Shown here: positions 47,269-55,730 of the stretch, piece after piece | How the letters are laid out: each line of letters begins with the position of its first letter | Position numbering within the stretch: the first letter of the stretch is position 1 | From: Candidatus Zhuqueibacterota bacterium | GTDB taxonomy: Bacteria > Zhuqueibacterota > Zhuqueibacteria > Residuimicrobiales > Krinioviventaceae | Length of the DNA: 64,000 nt | Direction: 5' to 3' | Assembly: GCA_016928775.1 (NCBI GenBank) | Contig: JAFGKD010000013.1 | Location: 62,001 to 126,000, forward strand | The notes under the pieces: generated by a model | What the model was told of the DNA's origin: nothing | The model's database searches: none | Seen by the model: only the letters and a program-made list of their open reading frames with translations | Program-made: the position numbers and the translations under genes

Positions 47269-47608
47269 GCACTGCCGAACAGAAAGAGTAAACTTTTTGG
47301 GGCGGAGTTGACTGCAATTTTTGCAGCAGATTCTTGAGGGCAGTGGCACCCCCAGGCGGGACATCACTGTCTCTTACAAAGAACTTGCTAAAATTATATT
47401 TCTTCACTATAATCGAATATTAAAGTGGAGAAGATGGGACAGGGAGTACTTGTGGGTATTTCTATCAAAAGTGCAGTGACATCGCTGGTGACGAGCAAAC
47501 TGCATTTTTATATGCGCTCGCACAACAAAAATCCAGCTTTCCTGCCAACTTTATAATTTAAATTTTAATACATTTCCATCACAATGCACTGTTGAGGAGA
47601 AAGAACAG
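47269..47608. other. Gene-free gap with a short hairpin
   Basis: No convincing ORF is present in these 340 bases. Just after paralogue 4 a CTGCAA/TTGCAG hairpin (about 47310-47325) lacks a T-tract. A TGGCAC at about 47343 resembles a -24 element but its GC follows after 9 rather than 10 bases, so it is not a good sigma-54 site. The 3' end carries GAGGAG before the next start codon. Confidence 0.5.
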
Positions 47609-50566
47609 ATGAAAACGATTTATCTTTTGTTAATGATTATTGCGTTTGTCGTCCTGTATTGTGGTAACGGACAGGCCAGTGACGAAGCGGATCCTGCCGG
47701 AAATCAGGCGATTTTGCACGATCAAGACCGTTCAGCCGCCGGGAGCGGTATGATCAGGGGAGAAATAAAATGGATGCGTGATGGAACACCCGTGGCTGGA
47801 GCAATGGTAGAAGTGCATTATCCTCCTGATGGCAGAGGGCCGCGAAAAACTTTTGTAGCAGATTCGGAAGGACGTTATCAGGTCGACGGACTTGAGGAGG
47901 GGACATACCATGTCACGTTGTCGGGTGCGGTTCAGCAGGGGGGGAAAATACTATTCATGTTCCTGGGAGATGGACAATTTTTTTTGCACATTACGAACAA
48001 CCAGACGACTGACATCAACTTTCAGGTCAAACCAGGTGGGAGCATCTCGGGCAAAGTTACACAAGAAAGCACGGGCCAATCCATCGAAAACGCAATTATA
48101 CGATTATACCATACAAACTGGGATGAAAATTTTCATCGTCGTGTTGCCACAGATTCGAGTGGCAATTATTTCATCGGCGGTTTGAATGAAAATGATCAAG
48201 TTTATATCTATGCCAGCGGAGAGATCGGACAACAAGTTGAGTTGAGCCACCAGTTCGCATCCTGGGATACGCTTCTCGCAGGAGAATATTATCCTGAATC
48301 GCCCAGCCGTTCAAGTGCACATAAAATTAAAATCATGGGTCAGCAACAGGGAGTCGACTTTACACTGAGCGGCACAGGAATCGTTGGTTTTGTCCGAAAA
48401 GCGGCAAATAATGATCCGGTTTTGTGCACTCATGTGATGTTGTACAACGAGAATTGGGATATCCTCACCTATGCAAATATTGATTCCTTTCATTCCGGAT
48501 TTTACTGCTTTAAAAATTTACAGCCTGGTGGGACATATTATTTGGAGGCTACCGGATGGAACTGGATTAGCAATCAGCAGGACTTTTTGCCGGCCTTTTA
48601 TGATGGGGCTGCTGCTCGCGCTGACGCCAGCCTGTTGATTCTTGCAGATGAGTTGAAAGAAATTGATTTTTATCTTGCTGAAGGGATTCAAATCAAAGGG
48701 AAAATTACTCGTCAGGAGGGTGGGGAACCAATTGGCTTTGCTCGCGTGGCGCTGTATGATGCCAACTGGAATTACAAACAGGAAACCTCCACGAACAGTG
48801 AAGGAAATTATTCACTTCTTGCTTGTGCCGGAGACTATTATGTCGAAGCGACGGGTTGGGGTGATTTTGACGGGGAGTATCAGAAATTGTATCAAAATGA
48901 ATTCTACAACGAATCCCCGAATCAGGACGGGGCGATGCTCTTGCATGTTATGGCGGATATCAATGATATCAATTTCACGCTGCAAGAACTGGTACGCATC
49001 ACGGGAAAAGTGATTCGAAAAAGCGATGGTGCTGCAATCCAGGAAAGTCAGGTTATCACCTACGATCAAGACTGGACGTTTGTGCAAGAAACTCGAAGCA
49101 ATAGCAACGGCGTCTTTTATTTTACCGATTTGGACTCGGCGAAAAGCTACTATTTCGAAGCAAGCGGCAAAGTCTGGTGGGATTTTGGATCTTTTGGCGA
49201 TTGGAATCTTCTTTACAAGCCGCAATACTTTGACAAAGCTGCAACCCGTGATAGCGCGACATTGGTAACAATCTCCGGCACAATGCCACAAATAGATTTT
49301 ATCCTGGATGATTTTGCTGGATTCACAATCTCGGGAAAAGTTATGCTGGAAAACGACGGCTCACCCTTGGCCTCTTGCGAGATAAATATTTATGATGTGA
49401 ATCGTCAAGAGGTGCAAATGCTGTTAAGTTCGGATATGGGAGAATATACGACACAAAAACTTGCCAAAGGCTTTTATTACGCGGTGGCTTCCGGTTTTTG
49501 CGTACGCGAAAACTGGCGAAAGTTATATCGAGCTGAATATTATCCTGAAGCGACAAATTGGGAGAATGCGACACTCTTACCGCTGGATCAGGAGCTGACG
49601 GAGATCAATTTTACCCTGGTGGAAGGAACAAGTGTTTGTGGAAATATCTCCAAACAATATACTCGAGAACCCATAGCAGAAGCGCAAATATCTGTTTATG
49701 ATGAACAATGGAATTACCTTTCCGAGCGCAGAAGTGATCATTCAGGTTTTTATCAGGTTTTTGATCTTGAACCAGGAGACTATTATATAAAAGCGACCGG
49801 GAAAATATATATGGATGTGGGAGGTTATGGGGAATTTGTCCCATTTTATCATCCAGCTTTTTATGATGGTGCGTACCGTGAACAGGAAGCAACGCTTGTT
49901 TATATTGACAAGAACGTCGATGGCATCGATCTGACGCTGAGTGACATCAATTCTTATCGGATTTCAGGTGAGGTGACCTTGGCAAAAGACGCAAAATCCG
50001 TCGCTAAGACGCAAATTCTGCTGCTCGATGATAAATGGCAATGCGTTACAAGCTGCCTCAGCTTTGCCAACGGCCATTATGGTCTACAAGGGATCGACGC
50101 CGGCAAATATTATGTGAAAGCGAGCGGCTATTGCCTGGAAAATGACAGCCTTGTACAGCATTTTCAGCCACTCTATTATCCCGGCACAACCGATAGCAGT
50201 CAGGCAAATCCACTAATCGTTACAGCAATAATGGAACATATCGACTTTACACTCAATGTCACGCAGATTGATGAAAAAAATGAGAAAATACAGCCGATAC
50301 CGTCGCAATTCTTTTTGGCTCAGAACTATCCAAATCCATTTAATCACGCCACCGTAATCAAATTTGATGTGCCGGAAGAGTGTCTTGTCATTTTGCAGGT
50401 ATTCAATATATCTGGAACACAAGTTGCCCGATTGGTGCAGGAGGTGAAAAGCCCCGGTTCTTATAAAGTTGCGTTCGAGCCAACCCACTTTTCGAGCGGT
50501 GTGTACCTTTACAGGCTACAAACCCCACGATATACGAGTACAAAAAAAATGGCTCTGATCAAATAG
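47609..50566 (+). CDS. Exported protein with eight carboxypeptidase-regulatory-like repeats
   Basis: A 985-aa type IX-secreted protein. A signal peptide (LLLMIIAFVVLYCGNGQA) is followed by eight tandem beta-sandwich repeats of about 100-110 residues (starting near residues 49, 148, 255, 358, 460, 568, 672 and 780). Each has the pattern (I/V)xGxV..G.PIxxAxVxxYDxxW followed by xSxGxYxxxxLxxGxYYxxAxG. After each core, several repeats carry a second signature (FY(D/N)xxxxxxxAxLLxV, xIxFTL). The C-terminus has the type A sorting domain (LAQNYPNPFNHATVIKFDVP). Domains of this fold are usual in bacterial surface stalks and transport receptors. Repeats rather than enzymatic motifs fill the whole protein, so a structural or ligand-binding role is inferred. 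Confidence 0.87.
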   Translation: MKTIYLLLMIIAFVVLYCGNGQASDEADPAGNQAILHDQDRSAAGSGMIRGEIKWMRDGTPVAGAMVEVHYPPDGRGPRKTFVADSEGRYQVDGLEEGTYHVTLSGAVQQGGKILFMFLGDGQFFLHITNNQTTDINFQVKPGGSISGKVTQESTGQSIENAIIRLYHTNWDENFHRRVATDSSGNYFIGGLNENDQVYIYASGEIGQQVELSHQFASWDTLLAGEYYPESPSRSSAHKIKIMGQQQGVDFTLSGTGIVGFVRKAANNDPVLCTHVMLYNENWDILTYANIDSFHSGFYCFKNLQPGGTYYLEATGWNWISNQQDFLPAFYDGAAARADASLLILADELKEIDFYLAEGIQIKGKITRQEGGEPIGFARVALYDANWNYKQETSTNSEGNYSLLACAGDYYVEATGWGDFDGEYQKLYQNEFYNESPNQDGAMLLHVMADINDINFTLQELVRITGKVIRKSDGAAIQESQVITYDQDWTFVQETRSNSNGVFYFTDLDSAKSYYFEASGKVWWDFGSFGDWNLLYKPQYFDKAATRDSATLVTISGTMPQIDFILDDFAGFTISGKVMLENDGSPLASCEINIYDVNRQEVQMLLSSDMGEYTTQKLAKGFYYAVASGFCVRENWRKLYRAEYYPEATNWENATLLPLDQELTEINFTLVEGTSVCGNISKQYTREPIAEAQISVYDEQWNYLSERRSDHSGFYQVFDLEPGDYYIKATGKIYMDVGGYGEFVPFYHPAFYDGAYREQEATLVYIDKNVDGIDLTLSDINSYRISGEVTLAKDAKSVAKTQILLLDDKWQCVTSCLSFANGHYGLQGIDAGKYYVKASGYCLENDSLVQHFQPLYYPGTTDSSQANPLIVTAIMEHIDFTLNVTQIDEKNEKIQPIPSQFFLAQNYPNPFNHATVIKFDVPEECLVILQVFNISGTQVARLVQEVKSPGSYKVAFEPTHFSSGVYLYRLQTPRYTSTKKMALIK

Positions 50567-50648
50567 TCTCATATGACCACAGTTTGCTAAAAAAACATAA
50601 TGTTGCAGCTTTGTAGTACAGATCTCGGCCTTTTTTCACGCAAAACTC

Positions 50649-50889
50649 CAGGAGGCTGTCGAAAAAGTTAAAACCAAGTCGTGTCTGCAGAGCAGAATCG
50701 GCTGTACAAGGATTCTCGTTCCGGCGCTCCCGCGAGGGAATGGAGGAGAGGACGCTCTGCGAAAATTCCGACTATTACTGGAAGCAGAGCGGGTGAACGA
50801 GATGTGGCGTGAGATGCAAATTTGCATTACCCTGCTTCGCGGGAGTCACTTGGAAAACCTGCTTTTTGGGCTATTTCGACAGTCTCTTG
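50649..50889. mobile_element. MITE-like element (repeat B) with 19-base inverted ends
   Basis: The gap 50567-51006 has no gene but holds this 241-base unit. Left end CAGGAGGCTGTCGAAAAAG (50649-50667) and right end CTATTTCGACAGTCTCTTG (50871-50889) are inverted repeats matching at 16 of 19 positions. There is no ORF of transposase size inside, so it looks like a non-autonomous or eroded element. It contains a perfect 14-base palindrome ATGCAAATTTGCAT (about 50814-50827). The right end and its flank are repeated at 12205-12244. No clear target-site duplication is visible. Confidence 0.55.
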
Positions 50890-51006
50890 CGGTTTTGCTA
50901 TACCCACCCGTAATAAGGTTTTACCCGTCCTTTTCTTTTTCCCTTGCAATATCCTTGTGCAACCTTTACATTCAGCCTGTTATTTACTCGCAGGAGGTTT
51001 ACCAAA

Positions 51007-52167
51007 ATGCAAAACGGCTTTTTATCCATGTTACTAGTAAGCATTCTTGCACTCATCACATGCCAGGGTGATCGAATGAGCTCAAAAACATCGCACGACC
51101 AGATATTTTATGTCGGCACCTACACCGCCAAAGGCAGCGAAGGCATCTATGTTTTTCAATTAGACAGCGATACCGGAAAACTATCTCCTCTGCACACCGT
51201 GAGCGCTGTTGAGAATCCATCCTTTCTCGCCATCGATTCCAAAAACATGTTTCTTTACGCTGTGCACGAATTAAACGATTATCAGGGTGAGCGTACGGGA
51301 GCAGTGCGATCTTTTAAAATAAATCGCTCCACCTGGGATCTCACGCTGCTCAACGAGCAGCCATCCTTTGGCGAACATCCGTGTCATGTGACGGTGACCC
51401 CACAAGGCGACTATGTGCTGTTGGCCAATTACACTAATGGCAGTATTTCCATGTTTCCTGTCAAAGACGGTCTGCTCGAAACGGTCAGTGATACGGCGCA
51501 ACACGTTGGCTCAGGCCTGCATGCCAATCGACAAAAAGGTCCGCATGCGCATTCTGTCAACCTGAGCCCGGATGGCCGCTTTCTTTACGCCGTTGATCTG
51601 GGTATTGACCAGATTAAAATCTACAATCTCGTCGCACAGCTGGGCACTTTAACACCTGCCGAGCAATCCTACGTTCAAACCGCACCCGGTGCCGGACCGC
51701 GGCATTTTACATTTCACCCAAGCGGTCAATTTGCCTACGTGATCAACGAGCTGAAATCGACCATAACAGCATACACCGTCGATACCGAAAAGGGTTTGCT
51801 TGCAGAAATTCAGACCGTGGCAACGCTGCCACCGGATTTTGCCGGTAACAATACCTGCGCGGATATTCATGTCACACCTGACGGGAATTTTTTGTATGGC
51901 TCAAACCGGGGCCACGACAGTCTTGCCTTTTACGCCATCAATCAATCTACCGGCGAGCTCACGCTTGTGGGTCACGAATTCGTGCGCGGCAAAACACCGC
52001 GCAATTTTGCCATCGATCCAAGCGGGACATTCCTGTTGGCCGCCAACCAGAATTCGGATAATATCGTCGTTTTTCGCATCAATCCGCAAACCGGTGAGCT
52101 CAACTATACGGGATACGAGGCGAGCGTATCGATGCCGGTTTGTATCGCATTTGTGCAGAATATGTGA
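51007..52167 (+). CDS. Lactonase-family beta-propeller protein (lipoprotein-like)
   Basis: A 386-aa member of the seven-bladed propeller 6-phosphogluconolactonase/YbhE-type family. Signatures: FYVGTYTAKGSEGIYVF at the start, NPSFLAI, EHPCHVTVTPQGDYVLLANY, GPHAHSVNLSPDGRFLYAVD, GPRHFTFHPSGQFAYVINE and PRNFAIDPSGTFLLAANQNS. Unlike the cytosolic enzymes it has an export signal ending LALITCQG, possibly a lipoprotein Cys (Thr at -1 is atypical). The ATG at 51007 has AGGAGG (50992-50997) 9 bases upstream. It converges with the sulfatase gene. It may hydrolyse an aldonolactone produced outside the cell; the true substrate is unknown. Confidence 0.88.
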   Translation: MQNGFLSMLLVSILALITCQGDRMSSKTSHDQIFYVGTYTAKGSEGIYVFQLDSDTGKLSPLHTVSAVENPSFLAIDSKNMFLYAVHELNDYQGERTGAVRSFKINRSTWDLTLLNEQPSFGEHPCHVTVTPQGDYVLLANYTNGSISMFPVKDGLLETVSDTAQHVGSGLHANRQKGPHAHSVNLSPDGRFLYAVDLGIDQIKIYNLVAQLGTLTPAEQSYVQTAPGAGPRHFTFHPSGQFAYVINELKSTITAYTVDTEKGLLAEIQTVATLPPDFAGNNTCADIHVTPDGNFLYGSNRGHDSLAFYAINQSTGELTLVGHEFVRGKTPRNFAIDPSGTFLLAANQNSDNIVVFRINPQTGELNYTGYEASVSMPVCIAFVQNM

Positions 52168-52202
52168 GCTTGTCTTTTTCCACATTGCACACAGTGTTTA
52201 TG

Positions 52203-53645
52203 CTATTCCACGAATGCGGGATTAAGTTTCGGCATGCTCGCGCCCAATCTGGCCTGCCAGGCATGCAGATGCTGCAATAGTTGGTCCCGCACGTCCGGCA
52301 GCTTGTCGGCGAGATCATTGCTCTCCTGCACATCCTCCATCAAATTATACAACTCGACGGTTTCATAATGATAAAACTCGATCAATTTCCACTCCCGTAC
52401 CCGAATCGCCGCCCCTGGTGTCCAGGTACTGCCGTGGTAATGCGGATAGTGCCAGTACAGCGCTTCGCGGTCGAGTCGTTCGCCACCCCGCAACAGTGGC
52501 AGGAGACTCAAGCCGTCGATGTGTTTTTCCGGCATGTGCGGCAACGCGGCCAGGTCCAACATAGTGGGAAAAAAATCCATACTCATGACCGGTTCATCAT
52601 GTATGCTGCCAGCGCGCGTCAGCCCTGGCGCACGAATGATCAACGGCACCCGAATGCCGCCTTCATAGCACCAGCCTTTGCCGGCGCGCAACGGCTCGTT
52701 GGATGTCGGTGCCCAATGCCGCCCCAGAGTAGACAAGCCGCCATTATCAGAGGTGAAAAAAATGATAGTGTTTTGATCGAGACCCAGATCCTCCAGCGCC
52801 CGCAGCAATCGCCCGACATTTTCATCCATGGCGTACACCATCGTGGCATACTCGGGATCATTCTGCAGCAGTTTTGTATAGCCATTGTGCTCGAGGCGCT
52901 CAGCGTATTCCGGCACCGATAGTGCGGCGGCTTTGTCCTGAAATTTTTGCAAGTGTCTCGCGCATGCCTGAATAGGGGTGTGGACGGTGTAAAATGACAG
53001 GAAGAGCAAAAATGGATTGGTGACGTTTTTTTTGAGAAACTGAATCGACTCATCGGTTAATCTGTCTGTGAGATATTCACCTGCCGGTCCGTCTGCCAGT
53101 TTGGGATTTTTATAGGGTGAATAATAACCGCCCGGCGGCGAGCCGCGGTGATGCCCGCCTTTGTTGATGGCAAATCCCTGCTGTACCGGCAAATAGCCCT
53201 CGCCGCCCAGATGCCATTTGCCGGCGAAAAAGGTACTATAGCCATGTTCCTGCAATACCTCGGCGATCGTTGTTTCTGCCAGAGCCAGTTCATGTTTGTC
53301 CGCCGGACCCAGCAATTTACGATCTTGCGGGTCCTGGCCGGGAATCCAGTCGGTGATACCCAGTCGGACCGGGTGCTGGCCTGTCATGATAGCAGCGCGG
53401 GTGGGCGAACAAACGGGGCAGGCCGCGTAGGCATTGGTGAATCGTAAGCCCGATGCTGCGAGTTTGTCGAGATGTGGCGTTTCATAAAATGAACTGCCAT
53501 AGCAGCCAAGATCAGCCCACCCCAGGTCGTCAACCAAAATAAAAATGAAATTGGGCGTTGCGGACGTGGCGCAGCCCATCCACCCGGGAGTGCCCAGCGC
53601 AGCACATCCCAGGGCGACGTGACGCAGAAACTGACGACGATTCAT
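52203..53645 (-). CDS. Exported sulfatase
   Basis: A 480-aa type I sulfatase. The formylglycine signature CSPTRAAIMTG is intact, with the metal motif FILVDDLGWADLGCYG before it, GKWHLGG and TSDNGG after it, so an active enzyme is likely provided that a formylglycine-generating enzyme exists elsewhere. The N-terminus has a Tat signal (MNRRQFLRHVALGCAALG) and then WMGC, a good lipobox, suggesting a Tat-exported lipoprotein. The ATG at 53645 has AAGGAGC upstream; the long open frame to 53762 runs into repeat A. It is likely to desulfate a glycan; substrate class cannot be read. Confidence 0.93.
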   Translation of the reverse strand: MNRRQFLRHVALGCAALGTPGWMGCATSATPNFIFILVDDLGWADLGCYGSSFYETPHLDKLAASGLRFTNAYAACPVCSPTRAAIMTGQHPVRLGITDWIPGQDPQDRKLLGPADKHELALAETTIAEVLQEHGYSTFFAGKWHLGGEGYLPVQQGFAINKGGHHRGSPPGGYYSPYKNPKLADGPAGEYLTDRLTDESIQFLKKNVTNPFLLFLSFYTVHTPIQACARHLQKFQDKAAALSVPEYAERLEHNGYTKLLQNDPEYATMVYAMDENVGRLLRALEDLGLDQNTIIFFTSDNGGLSTLGRHWAPTSNEPLRAGKGWCYEGGIRVPLIIRAPGLTRAGSIHDEPVMSMDFFPTMLDLAALPHMPEKHIDGLSLLPLLRGGERLDREALYWHYPHYHGSTWTPGAAIRVREWKLIEFYHYETVELYNLMEDVQESNDLADKLPDVRDQLLQHLHAWQARLGASMPKLNPAFVE

Positions 53646-53756
53646 AACATGCTCCTTTTTCTGCTTATTCTCAGGCTCGGCCCGGGAATCCGTCTCGCAC
53701 TGAAAACAGCTTGACCTCTGAAGCGAGGCTCTGCCTCCCCAAAATATGAGCGTATG

Positions 53757-53837
53757 CCCCAAAACTTCCTCGACGCAAAGCCGAAAAATCCGTGTTCATC
53801 CGTGGCTTCAAATTTGGCTGCGGCCAAAGGCCGCGCC
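53757..53837. repeat. Fold-back repeat A, copy 2 (partial)
   Basis: The words CCCAAAACTTCCTCG, GAAAAATCCGTGTTCATCCG and GGCTGCGGCCAAAGGCCGCG match the right half of copy 1 closely. The left arm is missing. It lies between the sulfatase start and the GH26 stop. Just upstream, GCGAGGCTCTGCCTCC (53722-53737) repeats the hairpin word found at about 12270. Confidence 0.65.
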
Positions 53838-53843
53838 AACCCC

Positions 53844-54989
53844 TCAATGCTCCGAAAGCTCTTGCTCAAAAATCGTAAAAGCATGTTGATAAAACTTGAC
53901 AAAATCTGCTGCGCTGGCATGCCCGGGATAGGGTGCGAAAAAATGATCAACAGACGCATTGCGCCACACCAGCGCCCAGGCGGTTTTTCGAGAGTCATCA
54001 TTATAAAGAATTGCCGCTAACAGATAGTTTGTCCACCAGTCGCTGATGGGCACTTTGTCGATACCCACCTCGGTCAGCGCCGACACTTTGCCGCGCGCCT
54101 CGGCCATGCGTGCAATGACCTCCAATCCCTTGCCGAGATGCGCAATTCGGGATTTGTCCCACAAGAGATAATAATCCATGCCCAGAATATCCACCCAGGC
54201 ATCGCCGGGATAACGCTGGAGATATTGCGCTTCCGAACTGATCTCCTGCGGTGATATGGCGTAGAGCAGGTGATGAATAGCATGTGTATCGCGAAGATGT
54301 TCGACGGTCATTGTCCACAGCGCATTATACTCCTCTGCGGTGCATGCTGATTGTCCCCACCACGACCAGGTATGATTGTGCTCATGATACGGTCGAAGGA
54401 TGATCGGAATGAATGTGCCATTATCGGTGTGCAGATCTTTTAAAAATGCGGCAATCTGGTCCAGCGTTCTGATATAAGAGGCGTGGTGTGATTGATTAGG
54501 GAGGATATACTTTACAGCCGGGGAATTGTCCCATGCGTTTTCGCGCGTCACCGGATTATCGAGATGCAGGCTGATGGTGTTGATGCCGCCGCGACTGTGC
54601 GCCTCTTTGATCCACCGCTTCATGTTTTCAAAAAGAACGCCATCGAGGTTGGCCTCGTTTTGAATGTCACCGAGGTCGCAGCCATAAACAGCGGGATAAT
54701 CGCCGCACACCGACTTGATGTCGGATCGCCCCGGCTCGGCTTGCCAGCCAATGCCATAAGCCAGATCATCCTGATGACCAAACAGAACACCGGTTGGCGA
54801 TACGGTTTTGAGCTTTTCAAAAAGTGCCACTGTCTCGGTTGTTGCCAATGAATCGACAAGAAAATCATTGGACTTTGTCGGCGGTGCCGGCTTGGCACCG
54901 TTCTCCACAGGTGCGTCTTTTGTGCAAGCGGAAAAAAGCATAATGAAAATCAATACAATAAAAACTGATTTGAAATTGCAGCCATTCAT
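53844..54989 (-). CDS. GH26 beta-mannanase lipoprotein (probable separate start)
   Basis: The GH26 part can start independently at ATG 54989 with AAAGGG upstream, giving 381 aa. It then opens with a signal peptide and lipobox (FIVLIFIMLFSAC, Cys22), as expected of an envelope mannanase. Catalytic features are FGHQDDLAYGIGW, the acid/base Glu in ILRPYHEHNHTWSWWG and the nucleophile Glu in SALTEVG. GH26 enzymes cleave beta-1,4-mannans. I consider this internal start more likely than a functional fusion, because an internal signal peptide would otherwise have to act as a membrane anchor. The sulfatase gene lies downstream on the same strand. Confidence 0.8.
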   Translation of the reverse strand: MNGCNFKSVFIVLIFIMLFSACTKDAPVENGAKPAPPTKSNDFLVDSLATTETVALFEKLKTVSPTGVLFGHQDDLAYGIGWQAEPGRSDIKSVCGDYPAVYGCDLGDIQNEANLDGVLFENMKRWIKEAHSRGGINTISLHLDNPVTRENAWDNSPAVKYILPNQSHHASYIRTLDQIAAFLKDLHTDNGTFIPIILRPYHEHNHTWSWWGQSACTAEEYNALWTMTVEHLRDTHAIHHLLYAISPQEISSEAQYLQRYPGDAWVDILGMDYYLLWDKSRIAHLGKGLEVIARMAEARGKVSALTEVGIDKVPISDWWTNYLLAAILYNDDSRKTAWALVWRNASVDHFFAPYPGHASAADFVKFYQHAFTIFEQELSEH

Positions 54990-55730
54990 AACATTACCCT
55001 TTTTTTGATTAAATTGATCTCTCTCCAGCGGCAGCCAATCGCCCTGCCAGTTATAATATTCAAGAGCAGTAAATCTTTTTTTATAGTCGTAAAAAGACGA
55101 CTCTTTATAGGCATAACCATGATAATAAAACTTTTTGCCGGCCTGCTGCGACAGTTTGACGGACAACAGGATGAGATAAATTCCCAGGCTTTTTTTTGAC
55201 TCTTCCGGATCAAACATGGCATAAATGCTCGATGTGGCGATATGCCCGATATCCCAAAAGCTCGCGCCCACGAGGTGATCGTATTTGAACAGGCAGATTT
55301 CTTTGGTCACACAGGGAACCGTTGCCGGTTGCTCCCCGATGAACGCCGTCAGGGATGTGGGGACATTTTCTATGAAACGAGTTTTGTGACGATCAAACAG
55401 CGCAAGTTTTTCGTCATCAAGAAAAGCATCGCGCACGACCATTTTCAAATCACGGTTTTTTCGCACAATTCGTCGTTGACTTTTGGTCGGTGTGAAGACT
55501 GCCAGGCGAATGCGCAGCGGCAAAACCACCCGGGAGTTTTCATCCCCGCTGATGTTGTAGCGAAAAAAATAGGAGCCAAAATGTCGCCAGCCTCGCGCCC
55601 AGGCCGCATCCATCTGTTGCGGCGTGAGCTTTTCCTGCAGGGAATATTCGTTGATGATCGGTCTGCTATCGTTTGAGATACTCAACCTTGTCACTTTCGA
55701 GCAAAACCTTTTTACATGCCGCCAAATCAC
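53844..55730 (-). CDS. Continuous ORF: ATE-type aminoacyl transferase domain joined to GH26 lipoprotein
   Basis: One open frame of 628 codons. Residues about 25-240 are an arginyl/leucyl-tRNA-protein transferase domain: LTPQQMDAAWARGWRHFGSY, FTPTKSQRRIVRKNRDLKM, and AMFDPEESKKSLGIY with FYYHGYAYKESSFYDYKKRF in the C-terminal half. Such enzymes add Arg or Leu to protein N-termini in the cytoplasm. The usual cysteine pair after the FFR motif is missing (NISGDENSRVV instead). No stop codon separates it from the GH26 part, which begins at Met248 with its own signal peptide. A stop may have been lost, or two genes are read in the same frame. The true start is uncertain (GTG 55694 or ATG 55730), both inside the macro-domain gene. 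Confidence 0.7.
   Translation of the reverse strand: MIWRHVKRFCSKVTRLSISNDSRPIINEYSLQEKLTPQQMDAAWARGWRHFGSYFFRYNISGDENSRVVLPLRIRLAVFTPTKSQRRIVRKNRDLKMVVRDAFLDDEKLALFDRHKTRFIENVPTSLTAFIGEQPATVPCVTKEICLFKYDHLVGASFWDIGHIATSSIYAMFDPEESKKSLGIYLILLSVKLSQQAGKKFYYHGYAYKESSFYDYKKRFTALEYYNWQGDWLPLERDQFNQKKGNVMNGCNFKSVFIVLIFIMLFSACTKDAPVENGAKPAPPTKSNDFLVDSLATTETVALFEKLKTVSPTGVLFGHQDDLAYGIGWQAEPGRSDIKSVCGDYPAVYGCDLGDIQNEANLDGVLFENMKRWIKEAHSRGGINTISLHLDNPVTRENAWDNSPAVKYILPNQSHHASYIRTLDQIAAFLKDLHTDNGTFIPIILRPYHEHNHTWSWWGQSACTAEEYNALWTMTVEHLRDTHAIHHLLYAISPQEISSEAQYLQRYPGDAWVDILGMDYYLLWDKSRIAHLGKGLEVIARMAEARGKVSALTEVGIDKVPISDWWTNYLLAAILYNDDSRKTAWALVWRNASVDHFFAPYPGHASAADFVKFYQHAFTIFEQELSEH

Noticed and set aside
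47340..47360. TGGCAC near the gap after paralogue 4, resembling a second sigma-54 site
   Set aside because: GG and GC are 9, not 10, bases apart and the -12 element is poor.
52281..52922. 213-codon plus-strand frame opposite the sulfatase
   Set aside because: Antisense shadow; the sulfatase frame carries intact catalytic motifs.
53645..53762. 39-codon upstream extension of the sulfatase frame
   Set aside because: It runs into repeat A, has no ribosome binding site, and the Tat signal begins cleanly at 53645.
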